Origin: Selenomonas sp. | GTDB lineage: Bacteria > Bacillota_C > Negativicutes > Selenomonadales > Selenomonadaceae | Direction: 5' to 3' | NCBI RefSeq assembly: GCF_024699275.1 | Contig: NZ_JAILPX010000081.1 | Location: 1-8,353, forward strand | Length of the DNA: 8,353 nt | Shown: positions 1 through 6,324 of the stretch, one piece after another | Position numbering within the stretch: the stretch's first letter is position 1 | Layout: each line of letters starts with the position of its first letter | Translations under genes and position numbers: made by a program | Notes under the pieces: generated by a model | The model's database searches: none | The model's input: only the letters and a program-made list of their open reading frames with translations | Told to the model about the DNA's origin: nothing

Positions 1-1125
1 AGCAGCATGATTTTGGCAGCCAATGCGCAGGACTTGGAAGAAGCCCGGCAAAAGGGCGTCAAGCGCTCCTATCTGGACCGTCTGATGCTCGATGAAAACC
101 GCATTGCCGGCATGGCTGAAGGCCTGCGGCAGACGGCGGCTTTGCCTGACCCCATCGGTCAGGGCGATTATTCGTGTGTACGTCCCAATGGCCTTTCCAT
201 CCGTCGCGTGCGGGTGCCATTGGGCGTGGTGGGCATCATCTATGAAGCCCGTCCCAATGTCACGGCGGATGCCTTGGCGCTCTGCCTGAAATCCGGCAAT
301 GCCGTGCTCTTGCGCGGCGGCAGTGAGGCAATTCGCTCGAATATTGCCATCAGCTCTTTACTGGCAGAAGAAGCCTATAAACACGGTATTCCCGAAGGGG
401 CAATCCAGTTTATCGACTTTACGGACAGGGACGCTGTGGGCGTAATGACCCATTTGACCGGCCTGTTGGATGTCATCATCCCCCGTGGCGGCGCAGGGCT
501 GATCAAGCGGGTGGTGGAGGACAGTTCTGTACCCGTTATTGAAACCGGCACCGGTGTCTGCCATACCTATGTGGACGAAAGTGCAGATTTGCAGATGGCG
601 CTCGATATTGCTATCAATGCCAAGACCAGCCGTCCTTCGGTCTGCAATGCCATGGAAACCCTGCTCGTGCATAAGAATGTGGCGGAAAAATTCCTGCCCA
701 TGCTCGATGAAGCCATGTCGGCTAAAAAAGTGGAGCTGCGGGGCTGTGATAAGGCCCGTGCTATCTGCCCCGATATGCAGACAGCAGAAGAAGCGGACTG
801 GAGCACGGAATATGGCGATTTGATTCTCTCCGTCAAGGTGGTAGAGGATGTGGCGGCAGCGATAGAACATATCAACCGCTATAACACCGGGCATTCGGAA
901 ACGATTGTGACCAAGAACCTCGTAAATGCTGCACGCTTCCAGAAGGAAGTGGATGCAGCAGCGGTATATGTCAACGCTTCGACCCGTTTTACCGACGGTT
1001 TTGAGTTCGGCTTTGGCGCGGAAATCGGCATCAGCACGCAGAAGCTTCATGCCCGGGGGCCCATGGGCCTCATGGAACTTACCAGTTCCAAATACCTCAT
1101 CATGGGGGAGGGGCAGATTCGCTGA
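1..1125 (+). CDS. proA: Gamma-glutamyl phosphate reductase, 5' end outside window
   Basis: ProA reduces gamma-glutamyl phosphate to glutamate-5-semialdehyde with NADPH, the second step of proline synthesis, in the cytosol. The frame is open from base 1 (S-S-M-I-L...) through 374 codons. Family members are about 415 aa, so roughly 40 N-terminal residues lie upstream, and the ATG at base 7 is internal rather than a start. Visible family signatures are GVVGIIYEARPNVT, the substrate-binding segment VPVIETGTGVCHTYVD, and RPSVCNAMETLLVH, whose Cys (codon 643-645) is the catalytic thiol of this aldehyde-dehydrogenase fold. The C-terminal AEIGISTQKLHARGPMGL is also typical. The gene stops at TGA 1123-1125, which overlaps the ATG of the next small gene. 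proB would be expected upstream. Identification is firm. Confidence 0.97.
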   Translation, partial: SSMILAANAQDLEEARQKGVKRSYLDRLMLDENRIAGMAEGLRQTAALPDPIGQGDYSCVRPNGLSIRRVRVPLGVVGIIYEARPNVTADALALCLKSGNAVLLRGGSEAIRSNIAISSLLAEEAYKHGIPEGAIQFIDFTDRDAVGVMTHLTGLLDVIIPRGGAGLIKRVVEDSSVPVIETGTGVCHTYVDESADLQMALDIAINAKTSRPSVCNAMETLLVHKNVAEKFLPMLDEAMSAKKVELRGCDKARAICPDMQTAEEADWSTEYGDLILSVKVVEDVAAAIEHINRYNTGHSETIVTKNLVNAARFQKEVDAAAVYVNASTRFTDGFEFGFGAEIGISTQKLHARGPMGLMELTSSKYLIMGEGQIR

Positions 1126-1286
1126 TGGGCATCTTGCGCGGCTATTGGCACACCCTGCGGCAGTATCTTGCCACGCCCAAGGGGCGGCATGACAGCCGGG
1201 ATTATGGCAGAGCGCTGCTGCTGATTTTGCTGACCATAGCCCTTGCTTATCTGTGTTTGTATGTGTGGGGAGGAATCCAGCGGTGA
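1125..1286 (+). CDS. 53-aa single-pass membrane mini-protein between proA and nadD
   Basis: This short frame has a basic, soluble N-terminal part (about residues 1-29, with R5, R12, K19, R21, R25, R29). One strongly hydrophobic helix follows (about 30-48, ALLLILLTIALAYLCLYVW), then a short GGIQR tail. The positive-inside rule suggests N-in, C-out. Support for it being real is positional: its ATG overlaps the proA stop as TGATG, a purine-rich GGGGGAGGGG lies at 1104-1113, and its TGA (1284-1286) overlaps the nadD GTG. It therefore fills the whole proA-nadD gap in the same strand. I recognise no family. It could be a leader that couples nadD translation to proA, or a small membrane protein with its own role. 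Confidence 0.6.
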   Translation: MGILRGYWHTLRQYLATPKGRHDSRDYGRALLLILLTIALAYLCLYVWGGIQR

Positions 1287-1888
1287 AAAAGCGAATAGGG
1301 CTGATGGGCGGCACCTTTGATCCCATTCATTTGGCCCATTTGCATATTGCGGAGGAAGCCCGGGAGGCTTTTCAGCTGGATAAGGTGCTCTTTATTCCTG
1401 CTGCGCAGCCTCCGCACAAACAGGGACGCAGGATTGCTTCAGCGCAGCAAAGAATCAAGATGGTGGAAATGGCCATTGCCGGCAATCCCCATTTTGCGCT
1501 GGACCTATTGGAAATGGAGCGTCAGGGACCGTCCTATTCCTGGCTGACGGTGCAGGAAATGCAGCGGCGGCAGGGAAAGGATGTGGAACTCTACTTTATC
1601 ACAGGCTCTGACTCCATCAATGATCTGCCTAACTGGAACCGGCCGCGGGAGCTGGTGGGGGCATGCCAGTTTATCGGCACCACCCGGCCGGAAGTACCTT
1701 TTGCCGAAGAGATGCTCCTGGATTTTTTTGGCGCGGAACTGTGCAGCCATATCCATGAACTGCCGGTGCCGCTGATGGAGATTTCCTCCACCCTTATCCG
1801 GGAACGGGTGGCGCAGGGCCGCTCCATTCGCTATCTCGTACCTGAATGCGTAGCAGATTACATCAAAGAAGAAGGGTTATACAAATGA
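1283..1888 (+). CDS. nadD: Nicotinate-nucleotide adenylyltransferase
   Basis: NadD adenylates nicotinate mononucleotide with ATP to give deamido-NAD, the step shared by de novo and salvage NAD synthesis. With the GTG start at 1283 the protein is 201 aa. The nucleotidyltransferase signature GGTFDPIHLAH (residues 9-19) holds the HxxH-type ATP site (H16, H19). PPHK is at 43-46 and the second signature ISSTLIR at 167-173. I chose GTG 1283 rather than the in-frame GTG at 1253 for two reasons. GGGGAGGA (1267-1274) sits at the right distance before it, and the upstream choice would add ten residues ahead of the usual KKRIGLMGG beginning and run far into the preceding mini-gene. It ends in an ATGA overlap with yqeK. 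Confidence 0.95.
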   Translation: MKKRIGLMGGTFDPIHLAHLHIAEEAREAFQLDKVLFIPAAQPPHKQGRRIASAQQRIKMVEMAIAGNPHFALDLLEMERQGPSYSWLTVQEMQRRQGKDVELYFITGSDSINDLPNWNRPRELVGACQFIGTTRPEVPFAEEMLLDFFGAELCSHIHELPVPLMEISSTLIRERVAQGRSIRYLVPECVADYIKEEGLYK

Positions 1889-2463
1889 GTTTTGCCATGA
1901 GCTATGAAGAAATGCGGGCCTTGCTGGAGAAAAGTCTGAAGGAATCCCGCTATCAGCACTCTTTAGGTGTGGCTGAGACAGCGCTGCTTCTGGCGCAGCG
2001 TTTTGGGATAAATGAGGAACAGGCTCAGGTGGCAGGACTGTTGCACGACTGTGCCCGGGAATTTCCCAACGGGGAATTGCTTCACGAGGCAGAAAAACGG
2101 CAGATTGCGGTGGAACCTATAGAGCGGCAGATGCCGCTGCTCCTCCATGCCTATGTGGGGGCTCGGCTGGTGGTGGAAAAATACGGTGTTCAGGACCGGG
2201 AAGTTGAGCAGGCCATTTGGCGCCATACCGTGGGCGGCGCCGCCATGACTCCCTTGGACAAGATCATCTGGTTTGCGGATATGATTGAACCGAACAGGGA
2301 TTATCCCGGCGTGGAAAAGCTGCGGGAATTGGCCCAAACGGCTTCCCTGGATGATATGCTGCTGGCAGGATTCACCCAGTCCATCGCCTTTGTGCTGCAG
2401 AAGGGCGGCTTGATTCATCCCGATACGGTAATTGCCAGAAATGAAATACTGCTTAAGAGATAG
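1885..2463 (+). CDS. yqeK: YqeK-type HD-domain Ap4A hydrolase
   Basis: YqeK proteins are HD-superfamily metal phosphohydrolases reported to split diadenosine tetraphosphate symmetrically into two ADP. They are commonly encoded beside nadD in Firmicutes. The 192-aa protein shows the expected metal and catalytic residues in order: H25 (RYQHSLGVAE), H54-D55 (GLLHDCARE), H88 (LLLHAYVGA), H114 (WRHTVG) and D132 in the family-typical FADMIEPNRDYPGV. The start is ATG 1885, overlapping the nadD stop as ATGA with GAAGGG at 1871-1876 upstream. An in-frame ATG at 1846 would lie deep inside nadD. Translational coupling with nadD is likely. Confidence 0.93.
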   Translation: MSFAMSYEEMRALLEKSLKESRYQHSLGVAETALLLAQRFGINEEQAQVAGLLHDCAREFPNGELLHEAEKRQIAVEPIERQMPLLLHAYVGARLVVEKYGVQDREVEQAIWRHTVGGAAMTPLDKIIWFADMIEPNRDYPGVEKLRELAQTASLDDMLLAGFTQSIAFVLQKGGLIHPDTVIARNEILLKR

Positions 2464-2475
2464 AAGGTCAGGCTG

Positions 2476-3489
2476 ATGGACAAGATTAATGTCACCCAGC
2501 AAAATATAAAACATAAACGCAAATTGTTGGCGCAGAAGCGGCGGCGAGCCCGGCTGCGGCTGTTGTTCCTGCTGCTGTTTTTCGGCGCGGTGCTCACCGG
2601 CGTGCTTTTTGCTGGCTACGCATTGGTTTCCTTGGGCTCCCGGCTCCATCAGGAGTATCAGGCGATGTATCAGGGCTATACGCAGCGTCAGCAGGCACGG
2701 CGGGGGACAGTTGACCCGCGTTTTGACGGCTATACCAATGTACTGCTGGTGGGCCTCGATGATGGCGTGGACATTGATGGGGGAACGGAGAAGAAGGCGG
2801 ATGCCATTGTGGTGGCCAGCTTTGAAAACAGCACCGGTAAGCTGCGCTTTATCCATATTCCGCAGGATACCTGGGTGAATGTCAACGGCAGCAGGGAACA
2901 GATGAAGATCAAGTATCTTTACGCCATGGGCGGTGCCCCTTTGCTGACCCGGCAGATCAATGCGCTGCTGGGGATTTCCATTCATCAGTACATTGTGCTG
3001 GACATGGCGGTTTTCAGTGAATTGATTGACGCCATAGGCGGTGTGGACATCTATGTGGAAGAGGATATGAATTACGATGACCAGGAAGGAGATATCGCCA
3101 TCCATCTTCATCAAGGGTATCAGCATCTTGATGGCAAACAGGCGCAGCAGTATCTGCGCTATCGCAGCGATGACCTGAATGATTTGGGGCGTTTACAGCG
3201 GCAGCAGCGTTTCTGCAAAGCCCTTTATCAGAATCTGCTGCAGTTTAAGACCTTGACAAAACTGCCAGCCATTGCTGAGATCATCAAGCAGCGGGTGGAG
3301 ACCAGTGCGGAGATTTTTGATTCCGTGTATCTGGCCAATGCCCTGCGGCATTTGAGCAGTGTACCGCCAGAATGTATGATTCTGCCCGGCGCACCAGCTG
3401 CGGATGATCAGACGATTTGGGTCATGGATGATGCCACGACTGCGCAGCGGATACAGGAGCTGTTTCCTGTGGAAAATAAAGTGGAATAA
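2476..3489 (+). CDS. LytR-CpsA-Psr (LCP) family cell-wall glycopolymer ligase
   Basis: LCP proteins move polymers from undecaprenyl-pyrophosphate carriers to peptidoglycan on the outer face of the membrane. This 337-aa member has a short, very basic cytosolic N-terminus (K12-R28), one membrane helix (about 29-51), and an extracytoplasmic LCP domain from about residue 88 to 260. Recognisable elements are NVLLVGLDDG, KADAIVV (D109), HIPQDTWV, the KIKYLYAMGG segment, FSELIDAIGGVDIYVEEDMNY, HLDGKQAQQYLRYR and DLGRLQRQQRF, with R228, R230, R239 and R242 likely pyrophosphate ligands. Two usually basic positions differ: IPRDT reads IPQDT (Q130), and the residues before D109 are K106-K107-A rather than an Arg. 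It begins 12 nt after yqeK with AAGG at 2464-2467 before ATG 2476. Confidence 0.9.
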   Translation: MDKINVTQQNIKHKRKLLAQKRRRARLRLLFLLLFFGAVLTGVLFAGYALVSLGSRLHQEYQAMYQGYTQRQQARRGTVDPRFDGYTNVLLVGLDDGVDIDGGTEKKADAIVVASFENSTGKLRFIHIPQDTWVNVNGSREQMKIKYLYAMGGAPLLTRQINALLGISIHQYIVLDMAVFSELIDAIGGVDIYVEEDMNYDDQEGDIAIHLHQGYQHLDGKQAQQYLRYRSDDLNDLGRLQRQQRFCKALYQNLLQFKTLTKLPAIAEIIKQRVETSAEIFDSVYLANALRHLSSVPPECMILPGAPAADDQTIWVMDDATTAQRIQELFPVENKVE

Positions 3490-3518
3490 AGTTTTTATAG
3501 ATTGTAGGAGGATTCAAA

Positions 3519-3863
3519 ATGACGATTGAAGAGATGAGCCAGGCGGTTTGCAAAGCAGCCAGTGATAAAAAGGCCCGGGATATTGTGGTGATGGATATGC
3601 GGGAACTGTCTTCTTCCACGGATTACTTTGTGGTCTGTTCCGCCAATACCGCAACGCAGGTGCGGGCTATTGCCGATAATATTGAAGAGCAGCTGGGAGA
3701 AGCCGGTGTGGATTTCAACCACAAAGAAGGTTACCGGGAAGGTGAATGGGTATTGCTGGACTACGGTGATGTGGTTGCCCATATCTTCATGCAGGAAGCC
3801 CGTGAGTACTACGCTTTGGAACAGCTTTGGGGCGATGCTAAACTCTCCGTTTACGAGGATTAA
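3519..3863 (+). CDS. rsfS: Ribosomal silencing factor RsfS
   Basis: RsfS binds ribosomal protein uL14 on the 50S subunit and blocks joining with 30S, silencing translation under starvation. The 114-aa length is normal for the family (also called Iojap/YbeB). Hallmarks are the N-terminal KARDIVVMDMRELSS, the central TDYFVVCSANTATQVRAIADNI, and the C-terminal EGEWVLLDYGDVVAHIFM followed by REYYALEQLWGDA. A consensus TAGGAGG (3505-3511) lies 7 nt before the ATG and is the best ribosome binding site in this cluster. The LCP gene ends 29 nt upstream, so co-transcription is likely. The position after nadD-yqeK-LCP matches the usual Firmicutes neighbourhood. Confidence 0.95.
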   Translation: MTIEEMSQAVCKAASDKKARDIVVMDMRELSSSTDYFVVCSANTATQVRAIADNIEEQLGEAGVDFNHKEGYREGEWVLLDYGDVVAHIFMQEAREYYALEQLWGDAKLSVYED

Positions 3864-3869
3864 AGGCGA

Positions 3870-4748
3870 ATGGAAGAAAAGAGAAAACGTAAGTACGGCC
3901 CCAGTACGGTGGCAACGCTGAAGGTGGTCCGGGAAGCGGAAATGGGTGTATTCCTCGATGGGGAGACTGGCAATACCAATGACGATATCCTGCTGCATAA
4001 GAATCAGCAGACGGCACCTGTACACGTAGGGGATGCGGTGGAAGTCTTCCTGTACCTCGATCCCAACCGCAAGCTTACGGCCAGTATGCGGCTGCCTAAA
4101 ATGAAAGAGGGTCAGATCGCCCGGCTGAAGGTTATCAATGTGAGCCGGGATGGGGCCTTTGTGGATGTGGGGGCCGAACGTGGCATTTTCATGCCCTATG
4201 CTGGTATGCGTGGCCGCCCGCAGATCGGTGAGGTGGTTTGGGCTAAGCTCTATACGGATAAATCCGGCCGCTTGGCCGTCACCATGGAAGTTGAGGATGA
4301 AATGCGCCGGGCTTCCCAGCCTGCTAAGGGTGTGCGGAAGGGGCAGATGGTCCGCGGAGCCATCTATAACTATACGGATGCGGGCGCATTCCTCTTTAGT
4401 GAGGAGCGCTATATTGTCTTTATCGCCAATAAGGAGATGAATCCGCAGGCACGACCCCGGGTAGGGGAAGTGGTTACAGCCCGGGTCACCTATATTCGCG
4501 ATGATGGCCGTCTTAATGCATCGCTGCGGGAAAGTAAGGAAAAGGCTTTGCTGTCTGATGCGGATAAGATTTTGGCGCTGTTGCGGAACCGCAATGGCAA
4601 GATGCCTTATAGTGATGAGTCCTCCCCGGAGGTCATCCGGGATAAGTTCGGTATTTCCAAGGCTGCTTTCAAGCGGGCTTTGGGACATCTCCTGCGGGAA
4701 AAACGCATTGTGGAGGAAGACGGCTGGACCTATCTCAAGGAAAACTGA
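3870..4748 (+). CDS. cvfB: CvfB/YitL-like protein: S1 RNA-binding repeats plus winged helix
   Basis: Proteins of this architecture bind RNA; CvfB affects virulence gene expression in Staphylococcus, but the role here is unknown. The 292-aa protein appears to hold three S1-type OB folds, at about residues 14-73 (divergent), 80-140 (EGQIARLKVINVSRDGAFVDVG...RGIFMPY) and 156-220 (KGQMVRGAIYNYTDAGAFLF...DDGRLNASLRE). A C-terminal winged helix spans about 229-290 (ADKILALLRNRNGKMPYSDE, then FGISKAAFKRALGHLL). The KFG-S-KAAFKRALG block is distinctive for the family. It starts 6 nt after rsfS with AAAGG at 3862-3866, so the two genes are probably one transcriptional unit. Length is close to the family norm. 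The symbol follows the family and does not imply a virulence role. Confidence 0.88.
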   Translation: MEEKRKRKYGPSTVATLKVVREAEMGVFLDGETGNTNDDILLHKNQQTAPVHVGDAVEVFLYLDPNRKLTASMRLPKMKEGQIARLKVINVSRDGAFVDVGAERGIFMPYAGMRGRPQIGEVVWAKLYTDKSGRLAVTMEVEDEMRRASQPAKGVRKGQMVRGAIYNYTDAGAFLFSEERYIVFIANKEMNPQARPRVGEVVTARVTYIRDDGRLNASLRESKEKALLSDADKILALLRNRNGKMPYSDESSPEVIRDKFGISKAAFKRALGHLLREKRIVEEDGWTYLKEN

Positions 4749-4752
4749 AGAA

Positions 4753-4778
4753 TTATTGCATTCCGCGCAATAAATTTT
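4753..4778 (+). terminator. Weak candidate terminator after the proA-cvfB cluster
   Basis: A perfect 7-bp inverted repeat (TTATTGC 4753-4759, GCAATAA 4767-4773) with a 7-nt loop starts 4 nt after the cvfB stop and is followed by ATTTT. The stem is A+T-rich and the T-run is short, so termination would be inefficient at best. Confidence 0.3.
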
Positions 4779-4789
4779 ATGTGTCTTGA

Positions 4790-4816
4790 AGGATTTTACA
4801 CCATAAGAGCGAATAA
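4790..4816 (+). promoter_or_regulatory. Possible sigma-28 (FliA/SigD-type) promoter for cheV
   Basis: GCGAATAA (4809-4816) matches 6 of 8 positions of the flagellar sigma-28 -10 element GCCGATAA. Eleven bases upstream, AGGATTTT (4790-4797) matches only 4 of 8 of TAAAGTTT. No convincing sigma-70 promoter is visible in the 119-nt gap. A flagellar-type promoter would suit a chemotaxis gene, but the -35 half is poor. Confidence 0.22.
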
Positions 4817-4867
4817 GAAAGCTAGAGATGAAATTTGATGGGATATAAATAGATGGGGGCGAAGTAG

Positions 4868-5821
4868 ATGGCAGCAGAAGCGACTGGAGACAAGAAAGGA
4901 ATCTTGCTGGAGACTGGCACCAATGAATTTGAAATCGTGGAGTTCAGCATCGGAAAAGTAAATTATGGCATCAACGTGGCAAAGGTACGGGAGGTAATTA
5001 CCTGTCCGCCGGTAACGGCTATGCCACAGGCTCATCCGTATATTGATGGTTTGTTCACCTTGCGTGGTAAGGCGATTCCCCTGGTGAATCTGCCCCGATG
5101 CCTGAATGTGCAGTCCAAGGCAGAACCCCGTAATGTCATTGTGACGGAAATCAACAATTACAATATTGGCTTCTTAGTGGAAAATGTTTCTCGTATTCAT
5201 CGTATTTCCTGGAAGGATATGGAACCGGCTCCGGAAGTTGGTGACCAGTCCCGGGTGGTCGGCATCATCAAAATGGAAGACCGCATTGTGCTCTTGATTG
5301 ATTTTGAGACCATCATTGCGGAAATCAATCCGGAAATCAATGCCAAGCTGACGACCTATGAAGAGGCAACGGAAGATGTCAAATCAAAGCGTTCCGATGT
5401 CCATGTGGTAGTGGCGGAGGATTCGCCAATGCTGCGTGACCTCCTGGTTACGACCCTGCATGAGTCCGGTTATCGTTTTGTCCGCGACTTTGGCAATGGT
5501 CAGGATGCTTGGGATTATCTGCAGGGGTTGGCCAAAAAAGGCGGCAAGATCGAGGATCATGTGGGCGTTATCATTTCCGATGTGGAGATGCCCAAGATGG
5601 ATGGTCATCGCCTGCTGAAACTGGTACGTGAAGATGAAAAACTGCAGGACGTTCCGCTGGTATTGTTCTCTTCCCTGATCAGTGATGAAATGCGTCTGAA
5701 AGGCGAACAGCTGGGGGCTTCCGGTCAGATTGCCAAGCCGGAAATCAATCAGCTGATTGGTCTGCTGGATAATTTGATTTTTGGTGTGCCTATTAAGGAC
5801 CCGAATGCGGATGAAGAATAA
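4868..5821 (+). CDS. cheV: Chemotaxis coupling protein CheV (CheW domain plus receiver)
   Basis: CheV couples chemoreceptors to the CheA kinase through a CheW-like domain and adapts signalling through a phosphorylatable receiver domain. The 317-aa protein has the CheW part at about residues 19-155 (FEIVEFSIGKVNYGINVAKVRE, HPYIDGLFTLRGKAIPLVNL, VVGIIKMEDRIVLLIDFE). After a linker rich in charged residues, the receiver domain runs from about 177 to 300. Receiver residues are all present: acidic pair E184-D185, phosphoacceptor D238 in IISDVEMPKMDG, S268/S269 at the Thr/Ser switch position, and K290 in AKPEI. The ATG at 4868 follows a G-rich TGGGGGCGAAG stretch. It is separated from the housekeeping cluster and is followed by the twin hairpins, which may end its transcript. 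No other chemotaxis gene is in the window. Confidence 0.95.
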   Translation: MAAEATGDKKGILLETGTNEFEIVEFSIGKVNYGINVAKVREVITCPPVTAMPQAHPYIDGLFTLRGKAIPLVNLPRCLNVQSKAEPRNVIVTEINNYNIGFLVENVSRIHRISWKDMEPAPEVGDQSRVVGIIKMEDRIVLLIDFETIIAEINPEINAKLTTYEEATEDVKSKRSDVHVVVAEDSPMLRDLLVTTLHESGYRFVRDFGNGQDAWDYLQGLAKKGGKIEDHVGVIISDVEMPKMDGHRLLKLVREDEKLQDVPLVLFSSLISDEMRLKGEQLGASGQIAKPEINQLIGLLDNLIFGVPIKDPNADEE

Positions 5822-5856
5822 CCATTGCTAGTTGGTTAACATCTATATGATAAGAC

Positions 5857-5935
5857 GCCCGATGGCTGATAATACTTTCCCTATGCTTATGCAGGCTTGC
5901 CTAACGCACCGGGAAAGCATCATCAGCCGCCGGGC
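5857..5935. repeat. Long imperfect hairpin, copy 1 of a conserved-loop element
   Basis: Arms 5857-5881 and 5911-5935 (25 nt each) enclose a 29-nt loop (5882-5910). Read on the + strand, 21 positions are Watson-Crick pairs, with three A-C mismatches and one G-T wobble. On the - strand the A-C mismatches become G-U wobbles, so the reverse transcript would fold slightly better. The loop contains TGCAGGCTTGCCTAACGCA (5890-5908), which can form an inner stem capped by a G(CTTG)C tetraloop. It starts 36 nt after cheV and is followed by CTTATT, a poor T-run. It could be a weak cheV terminator, a dispersed palindromic repeat or a structured RNA. It has the same orientation as copy 2, with a 113-nt period. 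Confidence 0.85.
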
Positions 5936-5962
5936 TTATTGCGTACATTACAGCGATGTGTT

Positions 5963-6053
5963 AAAGCCGCCGAGATGACAGATAATATTTTTCCTATGCT
6001 TATGCAGGCTTGCCTAACGCAACGGAAAAGCATCATCTGTCATCTCGGCTTTT
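5963..6053. repeat. Long hairpin, copy 2 of the conserved-loop element; possible cheV terminator
   Basis: Arms 5969-5994 and 6024-6049 (26 nt each) enclose a 29-nt loop (5995-6023) identical to that of copy 1 at 28 of 29 positions. The stem can extend to AAAGCC/GGCTTT if a GCC trinucleotide is bulged. The stem sequence differs from copy 1 mainly by paired substitutions. The + strand ends in GGCTTTT, so of the two copies this one looks more like an intrinsic terminator. An 8-bp direct repeat ATGTGTTA lies on each side (5956-5963 and 6054-6061), as a target duplication of a small mobile element would. Confidence 0.85.
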
Positions 6054-6058
6054 ATGTG

Positions 6059-6226
6059 TTATAAATTGTCAGTGATATCGTAATGCCGGGTACCTCTAAA
6101 ATGTTTACTGGGTGCATATTCAAAATAATCTTCTCTGGCGGCTAATGCTAAATGCAGGTCGCCATTTTATAATGCATGGGTGTGATTGTAGATGTATTTT
6201 TGTTTTTGATGGTTCTTATAAGGCAT
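6059..6226 (-). pseudogene. Possible decayed short reading frame, unrecognised
   Basis: On the minus strand a frame from an ATG at 6226-6224 reads through about 55 codons to a TAA at 6061-6059, broken by one in-frame TAA at 6169-6167. The downstream half has a protein-like composition (NGDLHLALAAREDYFEYAP, then SKHFRGTRHYDITDNL). The upstream half reads MPYKNHQKQKYIYNHTHAL. There is no ribosome binding site before the ATG. I do not recognise the product. It could be the C-terminal relic of a larger gene such as a transposase, or chance. The stop overlaps the ATGTGTTA repeat beside hairpin copy 2. Confidence 0.25.
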
Positions 6227-6252
6227 GTAAGTTTATTGAGTAGAAAAAGGTC

Positions 6253-6282
6253 TTTACGGGGGGACTAATGTGCTATTCTAAT
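6253..6282 (+). promoter_or_regulatory. Sigma-70-type promoter for the secreted protein gene
   Basis: TTTACG (6253-6258, 4/6 match to TTGACA) and TCTAAT (6277-6282, 5/6 match to TATAAT) are 18 bp apart, 43 nt before the ATG at 6325. This would give a leader of roughly 35 nt carrying the ribosome binding site. Nothing else in this leader looks regulatory. Confidence 0.5.
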
Positions 6283-6324
6283 AGAAGATTAAGGAACAAT
6301 AGATATTCAAGGAGGTACATTGTA

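Noticed and set aside
1253..1282. Upstream GTG start for nadD
   Set aside because: It lacks a ribosome binding site at the right distance. The GTG at 1283 has one and begins at the normal family N-terminus.
358..1326. Long minus-strand frame opposite proA and nadD
   Set aside because: It is antisense to two firmly identified genes, has low-complexity His/Cys/Arg-rich composition and no matching domain. The similar frames at 1963-3126 and 3495-4688 are rejected for the same reason.
5896..5910. Integron attC-like core GCCTAAC in the hairpin loops (GTTAGGC on the other strand)
   Set aside because: In attC sites these cores lie at the base of the folded stem as a matched pair. Here a single core sits in the apical loop, and there is no partner core, gene cassette or integrase.
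6268..6324. Upstream ATG start for the secreted protein
   Set aside because: It would add an Arg/Asn-rich stretch before the signal peptide and place the perfect AAGGAGGT inside the gene.
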